A stretch of DNA of 64,000 nucleotides from Kineosporiaceae bacterium. Its GTDB lineage: Bacteria > Actinomycetota > Actinomycetes > Actinomycetales > Kineosporiaceae. The stretch spans positions 992,001 through 1,056,000 of the forward strand of contig JADJPO010000003.1 of assembly GCA_016713225.1 (NCBI GenBank). The letters run 5' to 3'. Below, piece by piece: positions 1 to 10,717 of the stretch (its first letter is position 1; every line of letters starts with the position of its first letter). Position numbers and translations under genes: made by a program. A model generated the notes under the pieces. The model had not been told where the DNA came from, made no database searches, and saw only the letters and a list, made by a program, of their open reading frames with translations.

Positions 1-597
1 ATCGCAGGGGCCTCGTTTGGTCTATCGGTGCTGCTCCTCCTTTACGGAACGCTGCAACTGCTTGATGGTCGATCCGGATACGAAACTCCGGCAGGAGTTA
101 GTCGCGCGATTGTGTCATTCGTTGGGCCTTCAGTTGTGCTACTCTTCCATTTAGCTGCCGTGCAAGACATACTGACGGCGAAGTTCCAGACTGCCGGCCT
201 TCAGGCATGCCAAGAATCTTCCGTGGGGACTTGGGGTATCGCCGCCACCTTGACTGGATTCCTCGGCGTATTTTTGGGTGGGTTGTTCAGGCGTCGCGTT
301 CGTCCATATCTCTCCGGATCGAAGCGAGATTGGCTTCCTATTCTTGTTCTTTGTCTTTCCGCCGCCGGCGCATTGGGGGTCGCGACGGCAGAGGCGATTC
401 TACGCTCGGACGAGAGCCTCTCAGATCAAGTTATCATCGCAACTCTCTTCGTCGCCTCGCTATCAGCCGCCACTTTCTCGCTTCTTGCAGGGTCGGCCGA
501 ACCTCACGGAGCAGGGAGTGGGGTACCGGAAGCGCCGGACCAGCCTGCGCCAGCAACTGACTCAAATGACGAGAGCCAAGAGACGATGGCCGAATGA
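1..597 (+). CDS. Partial hypothetical multi-pass membrane protein
   Basis: The frame is open to the left edge of the window, so the N-terminus is missing; the first possible start inside the window is a GTG at 28. About 198 codons are visible. Four to five hydrophobic segments can be seen: one at the window edge, one near AIVSFVGPSVVLLF, one near AATLTGFLGVFLGG, one near WLPILVLCLSAAGALG and one near IIATLFVASLSAATF. A short polar tail rich in Pro, Ser, Asp and Glu follows. I do not recognise the family. Base composition and codon use are visibly less GC-rich than in the genes to the right, which fits acquired DNA. It converges on the brxHI helicase gene with 85 bp between them. A role in the BREX island cannot be inferred from the sequence. 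Confidence 0.6.
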   Translation: MAGASFGLSVLLLLYGTLQLLDGRSGYETPAGVSRAIVSFVGPSVVLLFHLAAVQDILTAKFQTAGLQACQESSVGTWGIAATLTGFLGVFLGGLFRRRVRPYLSGSKRDWLPILVLCLSAAGALGVATAEAILRSDESLSDQVIIATLFVASLSAATFSLLAGSAEPHGAGSGVPEAPDQPAPATDSNDESQETMAE

Positions 598-682
598 TGC
601 GGCAGGAGTTTCTCAAGTGATGGCAGGTAAACAATGCGCATTGTGGCGCTACTTAATCAGCGCATAGAGGCACACTTGCCAG

Positions 683-2803
683 TCAGGCCAAGGGCCGGGC
701 AGCGACTTTCGCAGCACCTTGCCAGTCCGCCGCACGCATCGCGAGCGTGCCAACAGCGAGATCCGGCGGGAGCATCTCGGAGAACTTGAGTCTCTTCAGT
801 GCCCGCTCACTCACCTCGGGCGCAACGCCGGCGAGATCGATTCCGAAACGGCTTTGTGCCTGACGCAACGCGGCGCTGACGGCCGCCGCGGTGGCGTCGG
901 ATCGCAGGGCGATGTTGAGATTGCTGAAGGTCCAGCTGTCCAGCAGTTCGGGAGCCACGACTCCGAGGGCCGACGTTAGGACGGCGTTGGCGCGAGCTCC
1001 TGCGAAGGTCCACCACCGCACTCGCGCCCCCTCCGAGGCCAGCACCGTGCACTCGGAATCGGCCCGCGGCCCAAACGTCTCGCGAAGCCGTCCGAGCCGC
1101 TGGACGGCTCGCTTGCTAAGCGTCACCCCGACCGGGTCGGCGCCGAGCACAACGCGACGGATCGCGTCGGAGAGTTCGAAGGAGTAGGGCTGGGAGTCGC
1201 CAGTCCACTTCGTCGTCCCGGCTCGATCACTCGGCTCGACGAAGGCGCGTCGCCGTTTCCAATCGACATGCGTGACCACCCACGGCTGCCCAGCCAGGGC
1301 CAGGTGTCGAGGCCCGTCCGTCTTTGCTGTCAGCAGCAGTGGGTCGACGCTGCCGATCTCCGTGCGTCCGTGCAGCACCAGCACTTCGGGAGCCGCAGTG
1401 AAGATGGCCAACAACTCCATGAAGTTCTTCACCCCGTAGCGACGATCGGTCTCCGGCCCAACGAACGCCAGCCCCGAGTCGACGTCCAAGTGGCCTGTGT
1501 CGACGAGCCATCGGCCGATGCTCTCCAGCTCTTCAGAGGTCGCGAGCCCCAGCCCAGCGAGCCACTGCGACTCAGCGAGCAGGTCGATTTGCCCTTTCTG
1601 CAACGCAGATCCGAGCAACTGTTGCGCGGCGACGTGTCTTGGCGCCGGCGGCGCGACAACTGGGTCCACGAATCCTTCGCTCAGCAGGAGCAGAAGCCCC
1701 GCCGCTCGCATCAGTTCAATGTCGTCGAGCGCCAGGAACGTCATGTTGCGGCTCGTTCCGGGACGACGTCCCGTCCGACCGAGGCGCTGCAGTAGCGAGG
1801 CGACCGTCTGGGGCGCGCCAAGCTGGATGACGCGGTCGAGGTCTCCGACGTCCATCCCGAGCTCGAGGGTTGACGTGGAGACGATGACGCAGTCGCGGGA
1901 CTCGGCGAACGCGGTCTCTGCGCGGCGGCGCTCGTCGAGGGCGAGCGAGGAATGCGAGGCGAACGTCTCGATGCCGTGCTCGCGCAGGCGCACGGCAAGG
2001 CCTTCGACGGCACGGCGGGAGTCGGCGAACACGAGCCGTTTCTCTCCGAGGAACACGCGGGAGAGGAGGGTAGCGGCGTTGGCCTCGCTGCCGACGTAGT
2101 CGAGGGACAGCTCCGGCACGACCAGCGAGACTGCCTCTGGCGCCACAACTGACCCTGGCTGCTCCCCCACCGCCGGTCCCTGTAGCCAGCGCAGCAACGC
2201 CTCGGGGTTGCCGACGGTCGCCGAGAGTCCGACCCGTTGCAGTGGCCGCCCGGCGAGCGCGGACACGCGTTCCAGGACGGCGAGCAGGTGCCAGCCACGG
2301 TCGTCGCCGGCGAAGGCGTGGACCTCGTCGACGACGACGGCGTGCAGGTCGGCGAACATCCGCGACGCGTCGACGGTGCGGGAGACGAGCATCGCCTCCA
2401 GCGATTCCGGTGTGGTCAGCAGGATTGAGGGCCGGTCCATTGCCTGCCGTCGGCGCGTGCCCACGGTGGTGTCCCCGTGCCTGATGCCCGCGGTGTGCCC
2501 GAGCCAGTCGGTGTATCGCTCCACGCGGGGCAGCAGATTGTTGAGCAGCGCCTTGAGTGGGCAGATGTAGAGCACCGATAGCCCCGGCCACTGCTCGGTC
2601 TCCATCCGGGTCAGCAGCGGGAAGAGGGCGGCTTCGGTCTTGCCTCCGGCGGTCGGGGCGAGGAGCAGTGCGTCCTGCCCGGCGAGCAGCGGCTCGACGG
2701 CCGCGTTCTGTAGCGGCCGCAATCCCGGCCACTGCAGGGCGTTGACGATGTGGTGTTGGAGGACGGGGTGGAGTTGGTCGAAGGCCAGGTCGGCTGCAGA
2801 CAC
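683..2803 (-). CDS. brxHI: BREX type 2 helicase BrxHI (Lhr-like DEAD/DEAH helicase)
   Basis: This is a 706-residue superfamily 2 helicase and the last gene of the type 2 BREX operon. Visible motifs are Walker A APTAGGKTEAA near residue 50, motif II VVDEVHAF near 159, motif III LSATVGNPE, and motif VI QRLGRTGRR near 340. The C-terminal half, about 350 residues, resembles the accessory region of Lhr-type helicases. In type 2 BREX the helicase is a conserved accessory component, presumed to act on phage or host DNA. The GTG start at 2803 lies 2 nt after the brxD stop, which points to translational coupling. No frame damage is seen. The exact biochemical role in BREX is not known; the assignment rests on the motifs plus the operon position. 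Confidence 0.9.
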   Translation of the reverse strand: MSAADLAFDQLHPVLQHHIVNALQWPGLRPLQNAAVEPLLAGQDALLLAPTAGGKTEAALFPLLTRMETEQWPGLSVLYICPLKALLNNLLPRVERYTDWLGHTAGIRHGDTTVGTRRRQAMDRPSILLTTPESLEAMLVSRTVDASRMFADLHAVVVDEVHAFAGDDRGWHLLAVLERVSALAGRPLQRVGLSATVGNPEALLRWLQGPAVGEQPGSVVAPEAVSLVVPELSLDYVGSEANAATLLSRVFLGEKRLVFADSRRAVEGLAVRLREHGIETFASHSSLALDERRRAETAFAESRDCVIVSTSTLELGMDVGDLDRVIQLGAPQTVASLLQRLGRTGRRPGTSRNMTFLALDDIELMRAAGLLLLLSEGFVDPVVAPPAPRHVAAQQLLGSALQKGQIDLLAESQWLAGLGLATSEELESIGRWLVDTGHLDVDSGLAFVGPETDRRYGVKNFMELLAIFTAAPEVLVLHGRTEIGSVDPLLLTAKTDGPRHLALAGQPWVVTHVDWKRRRAFVEPSDRAGTTKWTGDSQPYSFELSDAIRRVVLGADPVGVTLSKRAVQRLGRLRETFGPRADSECTVLASEGARVRWWTFAGARANAVLTSALGVVAPELLDSWTFSNLNIALRSDATAAAVSAALRQAQSRFGIDLAGVAPEVSERALKRLKFSEMLPPDLAVGTLAMRAADWQGAAKVAARPLA

Positions 2804-2805
2804 CG

Positions 2806-4155
2806 TCAGGCCTCGGGGTCTGGGTCGACGTCGAGGGCGATGTCGTCGAGAGACTCCGCGTTGCCGCGGGCGGCCCGTTCGACGTCGGAGAGTTCGGTGG
2901 GGTCGACGGTCAGCGCGTAGTTCACGCGGGGGTCGAAGTCTTCGAACTGGTCGACCCGGTCAAGGACGTCGGCAACGAGTTTCTTCAGGAACACCCGTGG
3001 CGCGATCCCGACCCGCCCGCCGAGCGCCCCGGCGACTGACTGGGCGAGGTCACCGAGGTAGGCATCGTCGACGACCGACCTGATCCGCAAGTCGTCGGCG
3101 CTGCCAGAGGCGTACAGGTCGCGGACCCGTTGCCCTAACTGCACCAGGGAGCCGTGGTCGAACCCTGGGAGTCGGATCTGTACCGCACGGGGGTTGTCGA
3201 ACCGGGCCTCGGTCGCGAAGTCGGTCGCCAGTCGTTGGGCGAGCGGCGCGAGTCGCTGCACGCCGGAAGGTCCTTCGAAGAACGCGGGCGTCCCGGTCAC
3301 GAGCAGGTAGAGCCCAGGGAATCGGCCGGCGTCCACCTCGTCGATGAGTTGGCGCAGTGCGTTGAATGCCTTGTCGCGCACGTCCCCGCGGACCCGTTGC
3401 AGGGTCTCGACCTCGTCCAGGACAAGCACGAGCCCCGGATGGCCGGCGTCCCGCAGCACCGTCAGTAGACCTTGTAGGAACGCCATGGCACCGAAGTGGT
3501 CGAGCTCGCCGCGGATCCCGGCGGACCGCTTGGCGGACGCCGCGACCTGCGGCTGGCCACCCATCCATGCGGCCAGGCCGTCAGCGAGGGCGCCGTCACC
3601 GGCCTCAGCGGCGGCACGATACCCGCGCAGTGCTTGCGCGAAGACGGGTGTGCGGGTGCTCACGTGGGTGAGCCGCTGCTCGAGCAGCCGGTCGACGGCT
3701 GCCACGAGCGCCGCGTCTCCCGCCGCTGCGAGCTCTGCGTCAGCGTCGAGGGCGTCGGATTCCAGGGTGAACAGCCACGAGTCGAGCACGGACCGGAAGG
3801 CACTCGGCGGGATGGAGGCCGTGCGCAGCGACTCGGTGACTCGCCGGTAGACGGTCTCGAGCCGGTGCAGGGGTGTCTGGGTCTCCGAGATCTGAACCTC
3901 GGCGGTGGCGAACCCTCGTCGCAGGGCGCGCTCGGCGAGGTGCCGGGTGAAGAACGTCTTCCCTGCCCCGTACTCGCCTCGGACGGCCTTGAAGACGGCG
4001 CCTCCACCGGCGACCGTGTCCAGGTCGTCATCGAGGGCAGCGCCGAACCGGTCGAGCCCGACCGCGAACAGATCCAGCCCGGCCTCGGGCACGGTCCCCC
4101 GACGCAGCGCACCGACCACCTCGCGTCGGCGGCGAGAGGACACCTCCAGAGTCAT
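2806..4155 (-). CDS. brxD: BREX type 2 ATP-binding protein BrxD
   Basis: This is a 449-residue AAA-like ATPase. Walker A GEYGAGKTFF lies near residue 62 and Walker B LVLVLDEVETL near 245. The C-terminus is acidic and Asp-rich. I chose the ATG at 4155 (protein begins MTLEVSSRRRR) because it sits 13 nt after the pglZ stop and has a GAGGTGG upstream; a longer in-frame start at 4224 would overlap pglZ by 56 nt and gives a non-homologous-looking leader. BrxD is one of the two type 2-specific accessory genes, with brxHI, that follow pglZ. The ATPase is presumed to work with the helicase, but its substrate is unknown. Confidence 0.88.
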   Translation of the reverse strand: MTLEVSSRRRREVVGALRRGTVPEAGLDLFAVGLDRFGAALDDDLDTVAGGGAVFKAVRGEYGAGKTFFTRHLAERALRRGFATAEVQISETQTPLHRLETVYRRVTESLRTASIPPSAFRSVLDSWLFTLESDALDADAELAAAGDAALVAAVDRLLEQRLTHVSTRTPVFAQALRGYRAAAEAGDGALADGLAAWMGGQPQVAASAKRSAGIRGELDHFGAMAFLQGLLTVLRDAGHPGLVLVLDEVETLQRVRGDVRDKAFNALRQLIDEVDAGRFPGLYLLVTGTPAFFEGPSGVQRLAPLAQRLATDFATEARFDNPRAVQIRLPGFDHGSLVQLGQRVRDLYASGSADDLRIRSVVDDAYLGDLAQSVAGALGGRVGIAPRVFLKKLVADVLDRVDQFEDFDPRVNYALTVDPTELSDVERAARGNAESLDDIALDVDPDPEA

Positions 4156-4168
4156 CGACGCACCCACC

Positions 4169-6940
4169 TCATGAGCGCACCTCGAACTGCTCTCGCAGGA
4201 GCGGGAGGTCGAGCAGAACCGCACCTGTCGCTGCGTCGCTGGCCAGGACGGCGTACCCCTCGACGTTCAGCAGCTGCCGCACCTGGGCGAGCGCACCGGC
4301 CAGACGCGACTCGCTCACACCCAGCGCCTGCGCCGCCAGGGCTCGGGGAAGGCGGGATGCGCTGGCCGCGGCGAGAGCGTCGACCAAGGTGGCCACCTGC
4401 TCGTCGGTCACGATGAGCCGCCCGGCGACCTTCTGCTGGGCCTTGTAGACCGCGCCGGCGATGAGCGCGCGCCCCAGGCTCAGCGTCACCACCGGCACAA
4501 GCTCAGCCGGAGGCGTTGGCTCCACATCGAAGAGGGTGTGCTCGTCGTCCACAATCACGTGCGCTCGGGGACGACCGCTGCGCTTCGGCGGCACCGGAAC
4601 GCTGGGCGCGGCTGCAGGCACAGCCTGGGTGGTCAGCCACCAGGCCGGGATCTGCGGCGGCAACAGAGCCAGATCAGCCTCCGCCGCGTCGTTGGGGACG
4701 AGCACCGTCACCGGGACGACGACCTCGGCAGCGCTGGCGCCACCGTGATAGCCCGCCCTGAGTGGCCCATACCGTAGACCCTCGTCGACGGCGAGGACGG
4801 CGCGGTGCCCCGGAGCCAGAACGCGAGGCCCAGACACCTCGATCTCCCCCTCCTCCACAGTGCCGGTCACGGCGCGCGAGCGCCCGCTGGTGATCTCGGA
4901 GTAGGACCGCTGGGTGCCCTGGCGCCGCTCGACCACGTGCCCGTGGTCGGAGGTCATCACCACGGTCCGCCCCGCCGAACGCGCCCGGGCGAGTAGGGGT
5001 TCGAGGTGCTTGACTGCTTCTGCGGTCCATACCGTTCCGGCTGGGTCGCTGCGGTCGAGCGCGTCGTCGATCGTATTGAGCACGATCGTCACCAATTTGA
5101 CGTCGGTGTCGTCGAGAGCGGCGCCGACCTCGTGGCTGACCGCCCAGCCGGCCGCGGTGGTGTCGACGGCCTTCTTGTGGAACAGTGCCGACCTAATCTT
5201 GCCGCCCTGCTGAGTGAGATCGGCGTAGCCCGCCTGCTCCGCCGACTGCTGCCCGCTAGTGAGCCGGCCGCAGAGCAGCGAGGCGCGGCTTACCTCGGTG
5301 ACCGACGGCAGGACGGCGAGCGCCGCGGCCCGCCTCTTCCACGTCGAGCCGGGCAGGGCAGCTTCGGCCCAGCCGCGCTGGGTCGTGGCGTCTTCGAGAA
5401 TCTCGGTCGCGGCCGCGACGCTCATCCCGTCCATGACGAGGAGCAGTACCGGCCGTTTCCTCGCCAGAGGCAGGACCACATCCGGCAGGACACGCTCCAG
5501 GTGCATCACCTCGGTCGAGGAGCCAGCTGCCGCGGGAACGGCAGTCACTTGGGCCAGCGCTTCCGCGAACGCGCGTTCCTCACCGTGTCGGCGGCCTTGG
5601 GCTGCGGTGACGACAGCCTGCAGCGCGGAGGCCAGGTCGGCGTCGCCGTCGCCAGCGAACGCGCCGTTGATCGCCGCGTCGGCCCACGCCGAGTGGTCGA
5701 CGTGGCGACGCACGAGCCGGTCCAGCCGGGCCGATGGGGCCGCGGCGGGCTCGTCGTCCGGCCGGGTGGCGAGCCAGCGGACGAGTCGGACGGCGGCCTC
5801 GAAGGGTCGCAATCGGGCGCTGCCGACCACCCCCAGTTGATGCTCCTGTACTGCAGCCCAGCCAGTTTCAACCTCTTCGACATCGGACGGGGTGTCGCAG
5901 ACGGACCGGAGGGCGTCGGCGAGGAGGGCCAGGCGAGCGCGGAACCCGCTGGGCAGCAGGTCGGAGTATCGGCTGAGTAGCTGGGTCTGGACCTGCTCGG
6001 CGAGAGCGTCGGCCCGTGCGAGCACCCGGTCGACGTCCTCCTGGGCCCGGCGGTCGTGGACGAGCTCGGAGAGCAACGTTGTGACGCCCTCGCCCAGGGC
6101 GCGCAGTGCGGCGACGTTGGGGACGACGCCGCCCCAACGCTGCTCGAGCCGAGCCAGGGCGAGCTGGGCCTGATGCCGCGCGTCGGCGCCGGGCAGGCGC
6201 TCGGAGGTGAGGAGCGCAAGCAGGACGCCGAGGGGGGCGACGTCGGCGAGCTCACCACGGTGCAGGAGGGCCTGCACAGGGGCGGCCGCGGCTCCGGTCC
6301 GTCGGGCGATCCAGTCGAGGGTGGCGTCAGCCAGCTGTTCGCCGAGGTCTCGGCGCATCGCCCCGACGGCGGTGACACTGTCCGCGCTCATCGACCAGTG
6401 CAGGATGCCGAGCACGTCGGCGGTGTCACCGTCCAGGCCAAGGTGAGCTGCTGCGACGGCTGACAATGCGTGCGTTCGGGTGAGCACTCCGGCAGGGGCG
6501 GCCGGCCACCCGGCGGGTGGGGTAGCGGCGAGCAGAGCGACGGCGAGGTCGCGGCTGCCTGGCCCCGTGGTCAAGGCAGGGTCGATCCCGGTGGCGGCGA
6601 ACCGTCGGCGGACGGCATCCCAAGGGTCGGGGCTGCGCAGTCGCTGCCAGATGAAGTGGGCGAGGATGCCGGCGCCGAGATCGTCGTCGTCGCGATCGGT
6701 GACCACGACGAGCCAGTCACTTTCGCGATGCTCGGTCAGCACCTCACGGACCGCCAGGGCAGATTCCGCTGGGCGTACCCGGACAGCCTGACCGTGATGC
6801 GTCACGTCGGCCTTCACGGCCGCGTCGGGCGCGCCACGGATGCCGATGACACCGCTGCGGTAGTCCTTGGCCCGCGCTTCGTCGATGATGGCGAGCACCA
6901 TTGACGGGCTGACCGGGGTGACGGTCGTCATGACCGTCAT
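4169..6940 (-). CDS. pglZ: BREX type 2 phosphatase-fold protein PglZ
   Basis: This is a 923-residue protein of the PglZ family, whose core has the alkaline phosphatase fold. The metal-site segment LLLVMDGMS is near residue 497 and the second metal-binding segment MTSDHGHVVE is near 663, as in other PglZ proteins. The ATG at 6940 overlaps the pglY stop as ATGA. A longer in-frame extension to 7285 is possible, but its Arg-rich sequence is the antisense of real pglY codons. A second ATG at 6931 (MTTVTPV) is an alternative start. PglZ is the signature gene of all BREX types and is needed for defence in the characterised systems. The C-terminal 200 residues contain Pro-rich linkers and a helical tail. 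Confidence 0.92.
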   Translation of the reverse strand: MTVMTTVTPVSPSMVLAIIDEARAKDYRSGVIGIRGAPDAAVKADVTHHGQAVRVRPAESALAVREVLTEHRESDWLVVVTDRDDDDLGAGILAHFIWQRLRSPDPWDAVRRRFAATGIDPALTTGPGSRDLAVALLAATPPAGWPAAPAGVLTRTHALSAVAAAHLGLDGDTADVLGILHWSMSADSVTAVGAMRRDLGEQLADATLDWIARRTGAAAAPVQALLHRGELADVAPLGVLLALLTSERLPGADARHQAQLALARLEQRWGGVVPNVAALRALGEGVTTLLSELVHDRRAQEDVDRVLARADALAEQVQTQLLSRYSDLLPSGFRARLALLADALRSVCDTPSDVEEVETGWAAVQEHQLGVVGSARLRPFEAAVRLVRWLATRPDDEPAAAPSARLDRLVRRHVDHSAWADAAINGAFAGDGDADLASALQAVVTAAQGRRHGEERAFAEALAQVTAVPAAAGSSTEVMHLERVLPDVVLPLARKRPVLLLVMDGMSVAAATEILEDATTQRGWAEAALPGSTWKRRAAALAVLPSVTEVSRASLLCGRLTSGQQSAEQAGYADLTQQGGKIRSALFHKKAVDTTAAGWAVSHEVGAALDDTDVKLVTIVLNTIDDALDRSDPAGTVWTAEAVKHLEPLLARARSAGRTVVMTSDHGHVVERRQGTQRSYSEITSGRSRAVTGTVEEGEIEVSGPRVLAPGHRAVLAVDEGLRYGPLRAGYHGGASAAEVVVPVTVLVPNDAAEADLALLPPQIPAWWLTTQAVPAAAPSVPVPPKRSGRPRAHVIVDDEHTLFDVEPTPPAELVPVVTLSLGRALIAGAVYKAQQKVAGRLIVTDEQVATLVDALAAASASRLPRALAAQALGVSESRLAGALAQVRQLLNVEGYAVLASDAATGAVLLDLPLLREQFEVRS

Positions 6941-9900
6941 GGGACCACACGCCAGGTGACCTCGACGGCTTCGTCGGGGTGGGCGTCGAGGAAGGACCGC
7001 AGATCGGCGATGATCTCCTCGTTCGGGGCCCGGCGTGCCCGGGTGGTGCGCCCGGCACCCGCAGGGGGCTCGATCGGCCCGACGGGGTCTGGTGACGGCG
7101 GGGCCGTCTGGTCTGTCAGCCAACGGAAGGCACCGTCGTCCGCTGCGTGCAGCGCCGCACCGATGGGTGTCACCTGCTCGTTGGCCTGTAGGGCGTCGCG
7201 GAGAGCGTTGACCACCGCGGCAGCCCTGCGTGCGCCTTCCCCCTCGCCGGTCATGGCCTGGAGCAGCGGATCGAGCCGCGACCACTGGAACCGGTTGAGC
7301 GCGGCCGACACCGCCGGCGCAGAACCCAACGACTTGCCCGCTTCGATCGGTGTGGCGTCACCGAGCGCAGGTTCGGCGAGCGCGCGGACCAGGGCGACGC
7401 CGGTCAAGTGCCTCAGGTGCTGGACGAGCGTGCCACTGGCTTGGGCGGTGTCGAGCCGTGCCCCCGCGGTCAGCCCGACACGGCTATGCGCCTGCTCCAG
7501 GGCCGCGACGAGGTCGGGCGCCGCAAGGGCCAGATCTCGGGCCGTGGCCGTCACTTGCGCGACGAAGTCCGCGACGGCAGGGGCGGTCAGGTAGGTGGCC
7601 GCGGTGACGCCGAGAAGCGCGCCAGCGCTCTTCCTGGCCTGTTCCCACTCCTGCGCTGTCGGCATCTCCTGCGCGCGCAACTCCATCGTCGGCGCGAGAG
7701 AGCCGGGGTCTGGCACCTGCGCCAGGGCGGTGCCGTGCTGGAACCATGCCCGCTGACGCAGCGCCGCCCAGGTGATGATGACCAGGTCGCTAACCTCGGT
7801 GCGGAGCCCGTGCGCCGGGCGAACCTCGCCGATCCATCGGCGCAGCTCGGCGACCGTCACCGGGCCATCGGCGTCCAGGCCCTGCTCCTGGGCGCGGCGG
7901 CCCAGGGAACGCTCGATTTCCTGGCCCCACGGGCTGAACCGGTCGTCCCCGAGGAGGTAGTGCATCTCCGTGGCCTTGCCGACCCCGAGCGGCTGAGCGA
8001 TCCGGCGGACGGAGACCGCGTCGACCTGGAGCTCGACGCGCTTGTCCCGGTCGGCGACGGCTCGAGCAACGTGAGCGGCGACGGCGCGCAGATCCCGCAC
8101 CTTCACCTCGACGTCGCCGGGTTCGAAATGCGGATGCGCGGGGTAGGTCGCCTCGAACGCCTGCGCTAGCAGATTCTCGAAAGCCTGACCCAGCGTGGCA
8201 CCGACGGGATTGGCCGGAGCGAACGACCGGTCGAGGCAGAACAGCGTCCGGTCGTGCGATGGGTCATCCAGCAGGACCCCAGGCCGGGGCGAGGCGGCGC
8301 CATAGGCCTGCTGCACGGCCTCTTCAAGCCGTCGCCGCAGCGTGTTCCGCTGGGACTCCAGGATCGACTTCGCCAATGCACGATCGGTCTCGTTGAGATG
8401 GTCCGCGTGGGCCTGCCACCGATCCCCGGCGCCCTCGAGCAGCCAGTTCAGGATGACCAAGAGCCGCACGTCGCGGATCCTCTCCTCGGACAGGAACCGC
8501 GGCAGCCAGACGATCGTGGGCGACTCGACGCCCCGCGTGACCATCTCATCGAGGCGCTGCAGATCTTCAGCTGCGGAATGTCCGGCATCGTCGAAGGGGT
8601 GGTCGACCACCACCCGCCACGTGTCCGGGGCAGCCCGGAAATGATCGTCAGACAGCCAGCTCCGGTCGCGGACATTGCCGAAGATAACGTCGACCTGCCG
8701 GCGGGAGCCACGCCAGATGAACTGGTGCGGGTAGGCGCCCTGGATGTCCTGCTGGCCGAGGGCGACGCCGAGGCTGTCGCCCACCAGGTTTTTCAGCAGT
8801 TCGCGGCGTCGGCCCTCGTTGTCCTCGCCCTTGGCCCGCTCGACGATCGAGTCGAAGTCGACGTCGGACAGCTGCACGCGAACCGTCGGGTTGCGGTCGT
8901 CGCCGTCGAGGTGGATCTCCGGGACGTCGCGGGCCCAGGTCCGCACCTTGGACAGAACGACAGAGGCCTCACCGCCGGGCAGCGGCGAGGTGATCGAACC
9001 GTGGTTCAGCGAAGCCAGCCGAGCCGCAGTCAGCGCTTTCAACGCCGGCACCTTGGGAGCCACCGCCGAGAGCAACAACGTCTTTGCGAGCCGGTCGTCG
9101 GTGCGGTACGCCGGCGGCACCGCGTCCGGGGCATCGTGCACGGCGCGCTCCTCCAGCCCGTGGATCCCGAGCAGGAGCGGGCGCAACTTCTCCGTGTAGA
9201 GGCGATTCGCCGAGCGGAACAGGGCCGCGGCATCGGCATCCAAGGCCTGGCCGGTCTGCCCCTGAACGACAAGATCGAAGGAGTCACCGACCGGGATGAT
9301 CTCGTCGATAGTCATCGTGCCGCGGCGGTCGACGAGCATCTGCTGCATCACCTTCAACGCCGTCCGCTCCCGCTGCATGACGCTGGCCAAGGACCGCAGC
9401 GTGGAGACCAGCGCCGGCGAGAACGGGTAGGTGAGGCGGAACGCCTGCTCATCAGACCCACGATGCCGCTCGTCGGTGTTCACCCCGTCCAGGAGCACAT
9501 CCCACACGGCCGGACGACGATCGATACCGCCGAACGCGTCCTCGAGCTGCGCTCGGGCGCGGGCATCCTTCGGTCGCAGGAGCCGGCGATTCGCGACGTA
9601 AGGCAGGTTGTCATCGCCGAGAGCAATCTCAGCAAAGCGACCCTCCTGATGACGGAAGGCGCGATCGAGCGCGTCCTGCTCGGTGCCACTGGCGCCGGAA
9701 TCGGCGAACCAGCGCCGCAGATCCATCTGCCGCGCGATGAACGAGACCAGCGGGATCGCCCGACCACCGACGGAGGACTCGACGAGCTTGGTGAGCTTCT
9801 GCGACTCGCGGCGGAAGAACTCACGGTCCTGCACCGAGAACGCCAACCACAGCACGAGTTCGTCGAGGAACAGGACAACAGCGTCATAGCCCAGCCCCTT

Positions 9901-10675
9901 GGCATGGCTGGCGATCGCGGCGAGACCGGTATCGAGGTCGACGTACTCGGCCTGCTGGGTATACGCACGGAAGTACGTGTCCACGAGCGCCGACACGAGT
10001 TGCTGACGTCCCTCAGAGGCCGCAGAGGCCGCTCGAGCTTCCGAGTAGCGATCCGCATCCCACGTCCCCGCCCCGAGCACGGCTGCCCACGGGTCGATCG
10101 GGGCTCCCGACCCGGCGTCGGCACCGCCGTTCAAGCCGGTGAAGAACTGCGCGTCGCCGAGCTGGATCCGCAGCCGCTCGGCGTCCTCGAGCAGGGCATC
10201 CGACCTGTGGACGGCGGGCAGCAGTGCCCCCGGGTGTCGCTCACCAACCTGGCGGACGTATCCCTGGAACAGCGCCTCCTCCATGGTCTTCGCGCCGAGC
10301 AGGTGGAACGCCAACGGCAGGATCCTGCGCTCCGCGAGCTGGGAATCGTGCTTGGCGACCACAGCCTGCAGCTCCGCCTTCGCCCGGGCGGCCGGCTCAT
10401 GCTCGAGGAGAGCATGAAGCACAGCCATGAAGTGCGACTTACCCGGAGCCGAACGACCCGGTGAGGAACGCACCGCGACTCACGCCAGACCCGATGGCCT
10501 CAGCCACGATCCCGAGCGCCGCGTCGAACGCCTCGGCAATCGCGTCCGTGACCACGTACTCGTCCAGCGTGCGCCGTGCCGCGGCGTGCCCCACAGAGTC
10601 GGTCAGGCGCAGCACATAGTCCTCTGCGCCGGCCCGCTCGGGGATGTCGATGACGTCTCGGAGCAGGATGCTCAC
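6937..10675 (-). pseudogene. pglY: BREX type 2 ATPase PglY, frame broken inside Walker A
   Basis: PglY is the large P-loop ATPase of type 2 BREX (BrxC-like). The GTG at 10675, preceded by GAGGAG, starts a frame reading MSILLRDVIDIPERAG and ending GAFLTGSFGSG-stop at 10439. The next frame continues at once with KSHFMAVLHALLEHE and runs to 6937. Joined, the parts give about 1245 residues, near the family length, with Walker A GSFGSGKSH split exactly at the break. Walker B VVLFLDEL follows near residue 267. The coding strand reads ggctccgggtaagtcg; removing one base (a G, or the T) restores the P-loop. No other damage is visible over 3.7 kb. It could therefore be a recent mutation, a read error in a short G run, or an unusual +1 frameshift site. 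The pglZ start overlaps its stop. Confidence 0.85.
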
Positions 10676-10717
10676 GTCGTCTCCTCGCGGTCCTGCATCG
10701 GGTGGGGCTCTCGCATG

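Noticed and set aside
4169..7285. PglZ starting at 7285
   Set aside because: The extra 115 residues are Arg-rich antisense of pglY codons; the ATG overlapping the pglY stop is the better start.
8254..10464. A 736-residue plus-strand frame opposite pglY
   Set aside because: It is the antisense of the real pglY codons, with an Arg/Gln/Leu-rich composition and no motif.
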